Positions 6,859 to 16,958 are shown, counted from the first letter of the stretch. The stretch is 64,000 nucleotides of DNA from JAMXLO01 sp963696645 (GCA_963696645.1 CAVOKY010000005.1:682001-746000), one strand, 5' to 3'. The notes: a model not told the origin generated them from the letters alone. Made by a program: numbers and translations.

Positions 6859-7905
6859 TCACCAGTTGCTGTCGAATCCCGCGAACCGGTGCGGAATGCT
6901 CCGGATGTCGGCGATCAGTTCGCGTTGCAGACCAGACGGCGTGCCCTGCGCAAAATCCAGATCGAGCGAATCCGCCGCCCCGCCATAGCGCTGCTCGATC
7001 GCGCCGGCGATCTGCGTGTAGGTGCCGCAGGCAGCGAAGATGCGCACCACATCGTCCGGCACCTCCGCCGCCATCTCGTCCCAGCGTCCCTCGACCGACA
7101 GCCGGTGCAGCTTCAGTCCGAGGTCCTGCAAGCCATGCAGTGCCAGGATCGGCATGTAGGTGCGCGTCGAGCCATAGAATCCGATGCGGCGCCGCACCTG
7201 TTCCATTGCCGCCGCAACGGCCGCATCGTCCGGTCCGGTGGCAACGAATCCGCCGCCGTGCACGTCGAAGTTTTCTCGTGCCCGGCCGCCACGCGCCATG
7301 CCGACCGCGATCTGCGGCAGGCACACCTCCTCCAGGTAGCGCCGCGAGCACAGCGGATGCAGCCGCACGCCGCCCGCAACCTGGCCGGCAACGCGCAACA
7401 TCGCCTCACCCACCGCCGCGATCGTCACCGGCACCATCGGCAGCCCGGTCGGTTCCGGCGAGAAGTCGGGCGTCATCAGCGTCAGCGTGTAGTGCTCGCT
7501 GTGGAAATCCAACTTCCCGCAGGTCTCCCAGCAATGCCAGATCGCGCGCAGTGCCCGCACGTAGTCGCGCAACCGCGGCGCCGGCGCGGTCCAGGCGATG
7601 CCGAAGCGTCGCTCGTTGTGCCCCTTCACCTGGCTGCCCAGACCCAGCACGAAACGACCGTGTGAATTGGCCTGAAGGTCCCAGGCCTGCGAGGCCAGCA
7701 CGGTCGGGCTGCGCGGGAATGCCACCGCGACCGATGGTGTGAGTTCAACCCGCTCCGTCGCCATGGCCGCGATCGCCAGCGCGGTGAACACATCGTGGCC
7801 AAGCTCCACGGTCATCACCGCGTCGTAGCCGGCTGCCTCCGCGCCACGCGCTGCCTGCTGGGTTTCACGCCAGTCTCGCATGGGCAGACGTGTGAACACG
7901 CGCAT
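6859..7905 (-). CDS. LLM class F420/FMN-dependent oxidoreductase
   Basis: A 348-aa TIM-barrel flavoprotein of the luciferase-like monooxygenase superfamily. GAEAAGYDAVMTVEL, then VELTPSVAVAFPRSP, the GRFVLGLGSQ phosphate-binding stretch and PVTIAAVGEAMLRVAG are hallmarks. The arrangement (short N terminus, late DVVRIFAACGT) resembles F420-dependent actinobacterial-type members. It heads a minus-strand run with the HpaB hydroxylase and VOC protein but is separated from them by about 220 bp containing a hairpin, so it may be transcribed separately. Substrate unknown. Confidence 0.8.
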   Translation of the reverse strand: MRVFTRLPMRDWRETQQAARGAEAAGYDAVMTVELGHDVFTALAIAAMATERVELTPSVAVAFPRSPTVLASQAWDLQANSHGRFVLGLGSQVKGHNERRFGIAWTAPAPRLRDYVRALRAIWHCWETCGKLDFHSEHYTLTLMTPDFSPEPTGLPMVPVTIAAVGEAMLRVAGQVAGGVRLHPLCSRRYLEEVCLPQIAVGMARGGRARENFDVHGGGFVATGPDDAAVAAAMEQVRRRIGFYGSTRTYMPILALHGLQDLGLKLHRLSVEGRWDEMAAEVPDDVVRIFAACGTYTQIAGAIEQRYGGAADSLDLDFAQGTPSGLQRELIADIRSIPHRFAGFDSNW

Positions 7906-8589
7906 ATCGCTCTCCGTCGATACAGTTGCAGACCGGTCCTGCAGCCCGCATCAGGATATTGCATGATGGGCCACCTGGTTCCATCGGCGGTCCGAGGTGC
8001 GGGTCGAGGCTGCGCCCGATCATTGACAGATTGGAGGTGGCGCGATGTCAGGCCTTCGTGGTTTTCCTTCCTGCTCGGCAAAGGCAGCGTGCCGTTCTTC
8101 GGTCTGTTGATACCGCAGGGGCAGAGATTTTTCGGCAGTGCGTTCGCCGAGGCTCTGGCGGTGGGCACCGTCCCCTCGACAGGGTTTGGCCTGATCAACA
8201 CCGCATATGGCTACCGCAAGGTCGACGGTCACAGACGCAAGCGATTGCGCTGCTGCATCACCTGCCAGCCGCGAGTGCGGCGATCTGAGCCGTTACCGCT
8301 GCCATCCGGCTCCTCGGGGACGTGACCTCCTGGGAAGGTCGTCGAAACCCGACGCGTCCTCTGGAGGATGACGGGTGTCCTTCGGCGAATGTTGAGCCAG
8401 GCGGCCCGCGTCCGTCGGACTCGTTTGCGGCAACAGCGACAGCCTGACGGAGCTCTGTTATCAAATTACAACCACAGGTTGGTTGCGGGGGGCGCGGGGG
8501 CGCGATCGTCCGAAACGATCGACGACTGAATCGTGCCTGATGCGCCGGTTCAACCCTTGACGTGCCGTGCCGCCCAAAACGCACCCGTT
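7906..8589. other. Intergenic region without a convincing gene
   Basis: About 680 bp between the LLM gene and the PEP-CTERM gene. Open frames here have no recognisable domains and unlikely composition. The stretch 8030-8210 reads like remnant or dispersed-repeat DNA rather than coding sequence. The last 100 bases should contain the promoter of the PEP-CTERM gene, but no clear -35/-10 pair could be picked. Confidence 0.4.
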
Positions 8590-9063
8590 ATGAGGATCAC
8601 CATGTCGTCACGGATCTCACTCGTTGTCGCAGCACTTTCAATTGCGCTTGTTTTTGTCCCGCTTAGCGCGAAGGCTGGACCCAATCTGATCACTAATCCG
8701 ACGTTCACCGGCATAACCGTCTTCAGCGGCGGAGCCGGGGGAACGACGGCAGGAGGGTGGACATTCGTTAACTGCGGCGGCGCGTACGCCACCAGTGGTG
8801 CTCAGGGAGGCTACGAGAATTCATGTGGCTTGTTTGGCAACACCGGCACCATAGAGCAGACCGTCGGTACCGTGCCTGGGGCCCTCTACCATGTAGATTT
8901 CTTCCTTACTGGGGATGGTTTTCTCAACACGATTGATGTGCAGTTCGGGGGCACCATTGGTTACTCCGCCATCAGTCCCGCACTTCCTCAACCGCCTAAG
9001 CCGGCGGAGCCGGAACCAATAGGTCTGGTGTAGCCTTCCCTGCGGTTACCGCGCGGGGGCAGC

Positions 9064-10569
9064 ATGAGCCAGTCACTGACGGAGCGCTACGACGATCGGA
9101 TTGCCGGGATGCTGTCGTGCTACGACCGGCTGGTGATCACCGGGACGCTGCCCGTAGTGTGCTACGCCGCAGGAATGACCGGGTATCTCCATGCCAGTGG
9201 CATCCGCATCTTCGACTACCCGGACTTCGCCAAGACGCTGCGCGATCGGGTGCGCGAGCGTGCGGCGTCGCTGGCCGCCGAGGCTGGGGTCCGCATCGAG
9301 CACATCGCCAAGCCGCATGTCCGCAAGGAAGATGTTGTGGCGCGCGTGCTTGAGCGGCGTGGCGACCATCCCGGCCTGGTGCACGTCATCTCGGCCATGG
9401 AAGCCTGCGACGCCTACAAGCCCTGGCACGACAAGCAGACGCATAAGACCTACATCCGGCCGGACAGCGGCAAATGCCTGCACTACTACTTCTATTTCCA
9501 GGACGCCAAATTCGGGCTGGTCTATCTGCGCGTGCCGACCTGGGCGCCGTTCCGCCTGCAATTCTACTGCAACGGCCATAGCTGGCTGGCGCGCAGGCTG
9601 GCCGCGCAGGGCATCGGCTACACCATGGCCGACAACGCTTTCGTGCGGATCGACGACTGGGGCCGCGCCCAGCAACTGGCCGACAGTCTCTCCCCCGATC
9701 AATTGCACCGTACCCTGGATCGCTACGCCGCGCTGTGCTGCCCGGTGTCGGAGGTATTCGGGCAAACCTACCACTGGAGCCTGATGCAGGTGGAATACGC
9801 CACCGACCTGGCGTTCCAGTCCACCACAACGCTCGGCCCGCTCTATGAGCAACTGGTCCGCCAGTCGGTGCTGAGCGTGAAGGCCGAGCAGATCGCCACA
9901 TTCCTCGGCCGGCAGATCACGCCATTGCTGGCCCAGGAGGTCGGCTCGCAGTTCTCCACCCGGATCGAGGGTACCTGCATCAAGCACCGCTTCGGCAAGT
10001 GCTCGATCAAGATGTACGACAAGCACGGCATCGTGCTGCGCATCGAGACCACGACCAACGATGTGTCGTTCTTCAAGCACCACCGCAAGGTGGAACACCG
10101 CCACGGCCCGGCGAGCCGGGAACTCGCACCAGTCAAGAAATCGATCTACAGCCTGATCGACCTGCGTGAGATACTGCTCGGCTGTAACCGACGCTACATC
10201 GCCCACCTGTCCGCGCTGGATGACTTCTCCGCCGGCATCCGGGCGCTTGCGCGGCTGACCAAGCCGCATGCGGTGGACGGCAAGACGGTCCAAGGGATCA
10301 ACTTCTTTGCCCCGGTGGACAAGGCCCTGTTGCACGCCTTGCAGAACCCGAAGGTCAACATTGCCGGCATCCGCCGGGGCGAGTTGTTGCCCGACCTCGG
10401 CATGCTGTCGCCAACCAGACTGTCGCGGCAACTGCGCCGGCTGCTGGACCTCGGGGTGATCAAACGCGCCACTGGAACCTACCGCTACTACCTCACCAAA
10501 GCCGGACGCGCCGCGACCGCAGCGGCGGAATGGCTTGCCGAGGCGGTGGTCATTCCGGCTATGATTTGA
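9064..10569 (+). CDS. Element protein A, 501 aa (copy 2)
   Basis: Identical in protein sequence to the protein at 493-1998, with the same upstream palindrome (GCGGTTACCGC) and spacing. Intact, so copy 2 could still supply this component. See the copy 1 entry for conserved blocks shared with protein B. Confidence 0.85.
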   Translation: MSQSLTERYDDRIAGMLSCYDRLVITGTLPVVCYAAGMTGYLHASGIRIFDYPDFAKTLRDRVRERAASLAAEAGVRIEHIAKPHVRKEDVVARVLERRGDHPGLVHVISAMEACDAYKPWHDKQTHKTYIRPDSGKCLHYYFYFQDAKFGLVYLRVPTWAPFRLQFYCNGHSWLARRLAAQGIGYTMADNAFVRIDDWGRAQQLADSLSPDQLHRTLDRYAALCCPVSEVFGQTYHWSLMQVEYATDLAFQSTTTLGPLYEQLVRQSVLSVKAEQIATFLGRQITPLLAQEVGSQFSTRIEGTCIKHRFGKCSIKMYDKHGIVLRIETTTNDVSFFKHHRKVEHRHGPASRELAPVKKSIYSLIDLREILLGCNRRYIAHLSALDDFSAGIRALARLTKPHAVDGKTVQGINFFAPVDKALLHALQNPKVNIAGIRRGELLPDLGMLSPTRLSRQLRRLLDLGVIKRATGTYRYYLTKAGRAATAAAEWLAEAVVIPAMI

Positions 10570-10784
10570 TGGGATTTCGCAGAGCATACGATTCAACGCA
10601 GGACGCGAGAAGAGTTGGGTGGTAAGGGACTACGCTTTTCCCCAGACATGGCTGTGGAAAAGTGGCCCCTGCGGGGCAGTTCCGCCGCGTCAAATGCCTT
10701 GCCACTGGCCAATGTGCCGTCGGTAGTCGGTATGCTCGTCTCGGATAGACATCGGAGTTCGGCAGTACGCCGAGGGAGCGGGCC

Positions 10785-12417
10785 ATGACCGACGGACTGA
10801 GCGAGCTCTATCAAGAGCTGCTGAGCGGCAGCTACGATTGCGTGGACCGCATCGTTCTGAACGCTTACTTCGGGATGGGTCATAGCCCTGGTGGTTTCCG
10901 CGTGTGGTGGCGGGCGCTCACTGGATCAGACGACACTCTGGACAACGCCCATCTGATGCGGTTGGCCGGCCGGTTCAGCCGGCGCGTGCGAGGCTACGCC
11001 AAAGCGCACGACATCCCGGTAATCGATTGTGTGGCAGGAGAGCGCAAGCATGACGTGGCCGACGATTATCTGGCCAAGACAGCGGTGATCGAGGGCTTGT
11101 TTCTGGTCCTGGTCGGTCGAGCCCAGGCACCGGTGTGGCACGTCGAGTTCGAATTACCACCTTGAGCGGAAGAAGCCTTATGTGAACCACTACTCGTTTC
11201 ATATTCTCGACCGTGATTGGGGGCATGTCACCATCAAGATCAGCGGGCACCCACCGTTCCCTGCCCAGGTGATCTTGAACGGCCATGAATACGTCGCCTG
11301 CCAGGCGCGCAAGGCGGGCATCGGGTTCACCAAGGAAGGCAACTGTTTCACCGCCATCGGTGACACGTCCGGTTTCGCGAAGATCGCAGAGACCTTGTCC
11401 GAGCAACGGGCTATAGGGCGATTGAGTGAGGTCTGTGAGCGGTGGATTTACCGCTGCTGCTTGTGCTTTGCGCTCGACTTTGAGGAGCAGAAACGCAGCG
11501 GGTTCCGTTATCACTTCTCCAACTATCAAATGGAGTACAGCCGAAACCTGATATTCCTGGTTGGCGGACGCATGGAGCAAGTCTTCCAAGCCCTGATCGA
11601 TCGTAGCCGGGCGCCGTTGGACCTGAAGACGATAAAGACCATCCTCGGCGACAAGGGCCGGCCGAAATACCGTCCACGCAACATGCGGGCGGCCGAATGG
11701 GGAGTCGCGGTCGAGAGACCTACGTATGATCTGACGGTCTTCAAGCTGCATTGCGGCAAGCTGGCGTTGAAGATCTATTCAAAAGGCGAACGCGTACTTC
11801 GCATTGAGGCTGTAGCTCACAATATCCGGGAGTTCCGCTGCGGGCGCTTACTGGATAACTTCCCCGAAATCGTCCGCCGATTGAAGGGCATGCTCGAGCG
11901 ATTCATGGAGGCGCTGAGTTGCATCGATCAATGCTTCGTCGGCGATGAGATGCTCGAGCGTCTGCCGTTGCCGTCACGGGTTGGTAAAACCGTGGTCGGG
12001 GGAATCGATCTCAACAAGCCGCGCCTGCGTCACGTCGCTGAGGCTGTCATCGCGTTGTCAGCCTCAGCTGATGGCTTCACCGCCTCGGCACTGGCCGATC
12101 AGGTCCGCGCGTTCCGCAATCACAGCGCACCGCTCTACGGCCCCCGCCAGGCCGCGTATGATCTGAAGAAACTCCGCGGCAAACAGATCGTCCAGCGGAT
12201 CGTCGCGACGCGTCGCTACGAGGCGATGCCGTCCGGTCTGCGCGCTATCACGGCCCTACTCGTGCTCCGAGAGAAAGCCCTCAAGCCACTCCTCGCGGCC
12301 GCTCAAGACATCAGCCCCACCCGAGGAGGACAAAACCCGCGCGCCATCGATCGCCACTACCAGGACCTGCGACTCGCCATGAACGGCGTCTTTCGCGAAC
12401 TCGGCATCGCTGCCTGA
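10785..12417 (+). pseudogene. Element protein B, frameshifted (copy 2)
   Basis: Matches the 543-aa protein of copies 1 and 3, but an extra T near 11148 (GTCGAGTTCGAATT versus GTCGAGTCGAATT) shifts the frame after residue 121, and translation stops at 11163-11165. The remaining 411 residues are open from 11182. A second change replaces Gly by Val in RIGATRRYEA. The indel is either a real inactivating mutation or a sequencing error; the intact sister copies make the original frame certain. Confidence 0.85.
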
Positions 12418-12820
12418 CCATCGACAAATTTTTTGTCGGGCTTCGCCCTTAAGCGCCTAACTATGTAGAATTCAGTTTTGATGCACGGGCGACAGGCGCT
12501 GCCACGCTCTTTGCATTTGACGGAACAATCCCGAATGCCACAGTCTGGATTGATAACGTGTCTGTTGTGCAGGTTGTCGGGCCCATCCCGGAGCCTGGCA
12601 CCTTAGCCATCCTCGCGAGCAGCTTGCTGGGGCTTACCGCGGTTCGTCGTCGCAGGCGCCGCTAAGTAGACACTAAGGCGTGTCCTCACCTAGGACGAGC
12701 GATTCAGGGAGGCGGTAAGCGGGTCCGGATTGCTCTGCTTCGCTCGCAACGGCGAGCTTCAGATGTACCATTTATGTGAGTCAAAGCACTGGTGGTACGA
12801 GTGCGCGGACTCGTGTGATT

Positions 12821-12858
12821 CAAAGCGGGTCAACACGTTCGGGGGTTGACCCGCTTTG
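12821..12858. terminator. Strong hairpin between the PEP-CTERM remnant and panE-like gene
   Basis: AAAGCGGGTCAAC (12822-12834) pairs perfectly with GTTGACCCGCTTT (12845-12857). The 13-bp stem with flanking A and T runs suits a bidirectional terminator between the plus-strand PEP-CTERM gene and the convergent minus-strand gene ending at 12938. The rest of 12666-12937 holds no gene that I can support. Confidence 0.65.
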
Positions 12859-12937
12859 CACTCTACATTAAGGCGGGCGCCGTGAAACGTCCTTGATGGA
12901 CGGCCTTCAGCTGCGTCAGTTGCGTGAAGTCAGAGCA

Positions 12938-14002
12938 CTAATTCAACCGCAGGTCCGTGATGTGCTTCGGATCCGGTTGCAGTTCGCCCTTTTCGACGCG
13001 CTTGACGATATCCGTCAGCACCACGTTCGCCGGCGTCGCGATGCCGATCTCCTCGCCCTTGCGCGCCACGAAGCCGTTGAGGAACTCGATCTCGGTGCGC
13101 CGGCCTTTCACCATGTCCTGGCCCATCGACGGCCGATGCTCGCCGCCGCCGGCCTTGTTCACCTCGGCCAGCCGGTGTTCGTCGTATTCGTGCGTCGCCT
13201 TGGCATCGCCTTCGCCGGCTCGCGCGATGATCTCCGGATCCAGGTGGATGATTTCCTCAAGCTCGTAGCCGAGTGCCTGGCCGACGCGGATCGCCTCGCT
13301 GCCAAGCCGGGCGGAGAACCGGCGGATTGCGTCGTTGCGGACCATGTCCCTGCCAATCATTCCGGTGCAGGCAGACAGTCCGTTGCCCATCACGTTGGTC
13401 ACCAGCTTCGACCAGCGCTCGCCCCACAGGTTCTCGGTGACCATCGCGGAATCGGCCGTGCTGACGAGGCGGCAGATTTCCTTCACCCGGTCTGTGACGC
13501 GGCCGTGCACTTCGCCGGTGCGGAACACCGTGTGCTTGCTGCCGTTCTTGCCGGCGGCCCGGCGCACGTGGCCCGGCTCGCACAGATCGACAGTGATCGA
13601 ACTCGCGATGCAGCCCACCGTCTTGCCCCAGCCGACCACGCCGGCGATGGTCTCCTCGTTCATGCAGTTCTGCAGCGAGACAATGAAGCCGTTGGGCGAG
13701 AGATATTGGCTGATCAAGGTCGTCGCCCATTCGGTGTCGTACGACTTCATGCAGACGAACGCGATGTCGATCGGCTGCTCCTTCGCGAGATGCTGCGCAT
13801 CGGTCACATGCAGCGCGCGCACCTTCACGGTGAATTCCGGCACGTCGCGGAGGTGGCTGATCTTCAGGCCATCGCGCTGCATTTTTTCGACGTGCGCCGG
13901 CCAGGGGTCGATGAACGTCACGTCCTCGCCGGCCTGCGCCATGTGCGCGCCCGCGTAGCCGCCGACCGCGCCGACGCCCATGAATGCAATCTTGTTGCGC
14001 AT
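12938..14002 (-). CDS. Ketopantoate reductase family (ApbA/PanE) dehydrogenase
   Basis: A 354-aa NAD(P)-dependent 2-oxoacid reductase-like protein. The start is followed by a Rossmann motif GVGAVGGYAGAHMAQAG; DIAFVCMKSYDTEWA and VSLQNCMNEE match the PanE N-terminal domain; LVTNVMGNGLSA is in the helical C-terminal domain that contains the catalytic Lys region. It is longer than canonical PanE (about 300 aa), and its setting with an EthD-like protein and an LLM monooxygenase suggests a catabolic dehydrogenase rather than pantothenate synthesis. Confidence 0.75.
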   Translation of the reverse strand: MRNKIAFMGVGAVGGYAGAHMAQAGEDVTFIDPWPAHVEKMQRDGLKISHLRDVPEFTVKVRALHVTDAQHLAKEQPIDIAFVCMKSYDTEWATTLISQYLSPNGFIVSLQNCMNEETIAGVVGWGKTVGCIASSITVDLCEPGHVRRAAGKNGSKHTVFRTGEVHGRVTDRVKEICRLVSTADSAMVTENLWGERWSKLVTNVMGNGLSACTGMIGRDMVRNDAIRRFSARLGSEAIRVGQALGYELEEIIHLDPEIIARAGEGDAKATHEYDEHRLAEVNKAGGGEHRPSMGQDMVKGRRTEIEFLNGFVARKGEEIGIATPANVVLTDIVKRVEKGELQPDPKHITDLRLN

Positions 14003-14055
14003 ATTTCCTCTCCTTTAACCGTCACGGTCGGCACACGCCGGCCAGTTAAGTCGTT

Positions 14056-14376
14056 CTAGCGATCCAGCTCATCGGCAATTTCGATGATCTCGCGCGTGCG
14101 TGTGACACGTGTGCCCCAGCGCGCGTCGAATTCGGCGATCAGTGTGCGGATTGCCGGCGAACTGCCGATCGCCTCCGCTGCCGCGGCATCGGCGAACTGA
14201 TGGTATGCGTAGTGCAGCGACGGATCGGGGCGGCTCCAGCCGCGCCAGGCGTGCCGCGCGGCGAACGCCTTCAACGCGTCGGGCAGATGCTCGCTGCGAT
14301 ACCAGTGATCGAAGTCACGCCGATCGGCTTCGGCCACCACGGCGCGCACCACCAGATAGGCCTTGCCCGACATCAT
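14056..14376 (-). CDS. EthD-like/dimeric alpha-beta barrel protein
   Basis: A 106-aa protein with FDHWYRSEHLPDALKAF and HYAYHQFAD, patterns of small ferredoxin-like dimeric alpha-beta barrel proteins (EthD/NIPSNAP type) that accompany monooxygenases and decarboxylases. Its ATG overlaps the stop of the upstream LLM monooxygenase (14373-14376), indicating translational coupling. It probably acts on, or protects, the product of that monooxygenase; the exact role is unknown. Confidence 0.6.
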   Translation of the reverse strand: MMSGKAYLVVRAVVAEADRRDFDHWYRSEHLPDALKAFAARHAWRGWSRPDPSLHYAYHQFADAAAAEAIGSSPAIRTLIAEFDARWGTRVTRTREIIEIADELDR

Positions 14377-15512
14377 TCCTCCCGGCGCAGTCCCAGACGC
14401 TCGAGGCGTGGCAGGACTTCCTGCACGAAATAGGGAATTTCCTTCAGGTAGTCGAGGAACGCAACCGAGGTGCCGGCCAGCCCCAATTCGCTCATCCGAA
14501 GCATGTCGGCAACGATGTCATCCGGCGTGCCGACCAGCGGATAGGTGCCGGGATAGGCGCCGTCGTAGCGCTCGCCGGACGCGCGCATGAAGCGGTTCAC
14601 CAGCGGGCGGCGAATTTCGTTTCCGTCGGCGTCCCGCACGGATGGGCCACGCTGGCGGCGGTAGTACGCCTGACCCTCCGCATCCGCCATTTCCTCGGCA
14701 AAGTGGTGGTAGAATTCGTCGGCCTCGCGGCGGGTCGGACGGCACACCACATGCGACATGGTGTAGACGTCGACGCGCCTGCCATAACGCGCGAGGTATT
14801 CCGCTATGTCAGAAAGCAAGGCGGGGGCCTGGTCGAGTTCGCTCATCGTGGTGAACAGCACGTCCGCGGTCTGCGCGGCAAAGTCGCGGCCCCTCGGCGA
14901 GAATCCCGCCGACATCACCGCGGGCCACGGCCGCTGCACCGATACGGGGTCGGTCTGCAGTCGTTTCAAATGAAAGAATTCGCCGTCCCAGTCGAATTCG
15001 GGGCCGCCTTGCAGCAGGCGCGACCAGATACGGAACCATTCCAACCCGTGATCGTAGCGGCGGTCCTGATCGATGGTGACGCCATGCAGGTCGAACTCCT
15101 CCTGGTTCCAGCCGCACACGATGTTGAGGCCGGATCGGCCGTGCGTGACGTGATCGATCGTGGCGATCGCCTTGGCGCCAAACGCCGGCGTGACCAGCGG
15201 CACGTGCACGGTGGAGAAGATCGCAATGCGTCGGGTCAGGGCGCCGAGTGCCGCGCCATGCGTCAGCGTCTCGAACGAGTGGCCGTAAATGTTGGCCTTG
15301 CCCTGGAAGCCGCGCCACTTTGCCACCGGCAGGATGAATTCGATGCCTGCCGCGTCGGCAATCCGGGTCATCGCGACGATGTCGTCCCAGTTCGCACGCC
15401 AGCGTTCCGGCGCCAGGCTCATCGTCAGGCCGCCATCGCAATTGGCGCTGAAGATGCCGAGCTTGAAGCGGTTCGGTCCGAACAGCGGGTTGTTGAGGCG
15501 GGATGGGTGCAT
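14373..15512 (-). CDS. LLM class FMN-dependent monooxygenase (SsuD/RutA-like)
   Basis: A 379-aa protein with family features KLGIFSANCDGGL, DAAGIEFILPVAKWRGF, STVHVPLVTPAFGAKA, and the NIVCGWNQEEFDLHG stretch seen in alkanesulfonate and pyrimidine-ring monooxygenases (SsuD, RutA, SfnG). It uses FMNH2 supplied by a separate reductase. It is followed by overlapping EthD-like and then ketopantoate-reductase-like genes in a minus-strand operon. Substrate not determinable; a C-S or C-N cleaving role is the family-based guess. Confidence 0.8.
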   Translation of the reverse strand: MHPSRLNNPLFGPNRFKLGIFSANCDGGLTMSLAPERWRANWDDIVAMTRIADAAGIEFILPVAKWRGFQGKANIYGHSFETLTHGAALGALTRRIAIFSTVHVPLVTPAFGAKAIATIDHVTHGRSGLNIVCGWNQEEFDLHGVTIDQDRRYDHGLEWFRIWSRLLQGGPEFDWDGEFFHLKRLQTDPVSVQRPWPAVMSAGFSPRGRDFAAQTADVLFTTMSELDQAPALLSDIAEYLARYGRRVDVYTMSHVVCRPTRREADEFYHHFAEEMADAEGQAYYRRQRGPSVRDADGNEIRRPLVNRFMRASGERYDGAYPGTYPLVGTPDDIVADMLRMSELGLAGTSVAFLDYLKEIPYFVQEVLPRLERLGLRREE

Positions 15513-15576
15513 GCGGCTATCGTTATCCCGGCGCAGACGGGCGTCCAGTGACCGGCCGCCCGGCGCGCACGCCGCG

Positions 15577-16761
15577 TCAGAATATCTGGATCAACTGCGC
15601 CTTCAGGTATGCACTCTCCGGCAATTGCGGATGCACCGGATGATCCGGCCCCGCTCCGCCGGTGAACAGGATGCGGCCTTCGCGCCGAGCCCGATGCAGG
15701 CCCATGGCGATCTGCGCGGCCCAGGCGTCCAGCGGCGCATGGTGGCTGCACGACGCGACGAACAGGAAACCACCCGGCGCCACCAGCGCTGCCGCCAGCC
15801 GCGCCATCCGGCCATAGGCGCGCAACCCGGCTTCCGCATCCTTGCGCGTTCGGGCGAACGCCGGCGGATCGCACACCACGATATCGAAGCGCTCGTCGCC
15901 CAGCGCCGTCATTGCATCGAACGCGTCGTCGCGCCGCATGTGCACATTATCGGCAACACCGTTCAGCGCCGCTGCCTGTTCGGCCAGCGCCAGCGCCGGC
16001 GCACTGCTGTCCACCAGTGTCACCTCCCGCGCGCCGGCCACCGCGCAGCGCAGGCCGAACGCGCCGACATGACTGAACACGTCGAGCACGCGCGCACCGT
16101 TCGCCAACGCCGCCGCGCGATCGCGGTTCGGGCGCTGATCGAAATACCACCCGGTCTTCTGTCCGCTCAGCGGATCGACCGGAAACCGCACGCCACCTTC
16201 CACCACCTCGGCATCGGCGTCCGAGCCGAATAGCAGCGCCACGCTTTCTGTCAGCCCCTCCTGCCGGCGCGCGCCCGAATCATTGCGCGCCACGACGGCA
16301 CGCAAGGGCAACAACCCCGTCAGCGCCTCGACGACCAGCGGCGTCAGCCGATCCATCCCCGCGGTGTTCGCCTGCAACACGGCAACGTCGCCATACCGGT
16401 CGACGATCAGCCCCGGCAACTGGTCGGCCTCGGCATGCACTAGCCGGTGATACGCCGTGTCGCACATGCGTTCGCGCAGTGCGATCGCTCCGCGCAGCCG
16501 TGCACGCAGCCATTCCAGGTCGATCACCGCCGCCGGATCGCGATCCAGCAGCCGCGCCGCAATCAGACTGTGCGGATTGAACATGAAAGTGCCGAGCGGC
16601 CCGCCGTTGTCGGTTTCAAGCCGCATCAGCGCGCCGGGCGGCATCTGCCGATACTCGGGCCGCATGGCGATCTCGTTGGAGAACACCCAGGGCGAGCCGG
16701 CGCGTAGCCGCCGTCCTTGCCCCGGATTGAGCCGCAGCGTCGGGCGATCCAATGCCTGCAC
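15577..16761 (-). CDS. rlmI: 23S rRNA (cytosine-5) methyltransferase, RlmI family
   Basis: About 394 aa from a GTG at 16761; an ATG at 16836 would add 25 unconserved residues, so the start is uncertain. The N-terminal PUA-like domain (LRLNPGQGRRLRAGSPWVF) is followed by a Rossmann methyltransferase: DVFSHVGAFGLRCAVAGA (SAM motif I), FDIVVCDPPAFARTRKD, and the catalytic-Cys region FVASCSHH. The family methylates C1962 of 23S rRNA. It lies next to, but functionally unrelated to, the LLM operon. Confidence 0.85.
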   Translation of the reverse strand: MQALDRPTLRLNPGQGRRLRAGSPWVFSNEIAMRPEYRQMPPGALMRLETDNGGPLGTFMFNPHSLIAARLLDRDPAAVIDLEWLRARLRGAIALRERMCDTAYHRLVHAEADQLPGLIVDRYGDVAVLQANTAGMDRLTPLVVEALTGLLPLRAVVARNDSGARRQEGLTESVALLFGSDADAEVVEGGVRFPVDPLSGQKTGWYFDQRPNRDRAAALANGARVLDVFSHVGAFGLRCAVAGAREVTLVDSSAPALALAEQAAALNGVADNVHMRRDDAFDAMTALGDERFDIVVCDPPAFARTRKDAEAGLRAYGRMARLAAALVAPGGFLFVASCSHHAPLDAWAAQIAMGLHRARREGRILFTGGAGPDHPVHPQLPESAYLKAQLIQIF

Positions 16762-16958
16762 TCCAATCTGATCTGCCTCTAGGAGTGCGCGACGCAATCC
16801 GGAGTCAACTCCCAACGACCTGCAGGACATTGACATTTGGCAACGATGGCTGAACCTTGCCGCGGGGTGCGGCCGATACGGTGGCGAACGTCGCGCACGC
16901 AATCAACGACGCGACGGTGCCCGGCACCCCTCGTGCAATAATATGATGGAGGCAACAA

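Larger units (their letters stand above)
9000..12460 (+). mobile_element. Two-gene mobile element, copy 2 (protein B frameshifted)
   Basis: Same element as at 429-3888, one base longer. CCTAA lies at 8995-8999 and 12456-12460. It differs from copy 1 by about three substitutions (for example T at 10615, C at 11705, T at 12203) and one extra T at about 11148. The host gene is the PEP-CTERM protein. Near identity implies recent spread, and the exact in-frame repair on removal defines the unit without using any database. Confidence 0.92.
8590..12665 (+). pseudogene. PEP-CTERM sorted extracellular protein, interrupted by element copy 2
   Basis: The 5' part (8590-8999) encodes a signal peptide (SLVVAALSIALVFVPLSAKAG) and a secreted beta-rich region with FTGITVFSGGAGG. 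The 3' part (12461-12665) encodes a distal stretch (YVEFSFDARATGAATLF) and a classic sorting tail: PIPEPGT, a hydrophobic helix, and a run of arginines. Deleting 9000-12460 joins CAA CCG CCT AAC TAT GTA in frame. The restored gene is 615 nt, 204 aa. PEP-CTERM proteins are handled by exosortase and usually linked to exopolysaccharide; no exosortase gene is in this window. The gene is inactivated by the insertion. Confidence 0.88.

Noticed and set aside
5174..7351. The hydroxylase frame is open far upstream to 7351, giving a 725-aa protein.
   Set aside because: The extra 239 residues are translations of the tandem repeat and hairpin and of the antisense of the LLM gene; the family start MPARTGRQYL at 6634 fits the normal length.
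7795..8325. A possible 176-aa plus-strand gene in the gap after the LLM gene.
   Set aside because: It overlaps the LLM gene start, lacks a ribosome-binding site, and shows no domain or plausible composition.
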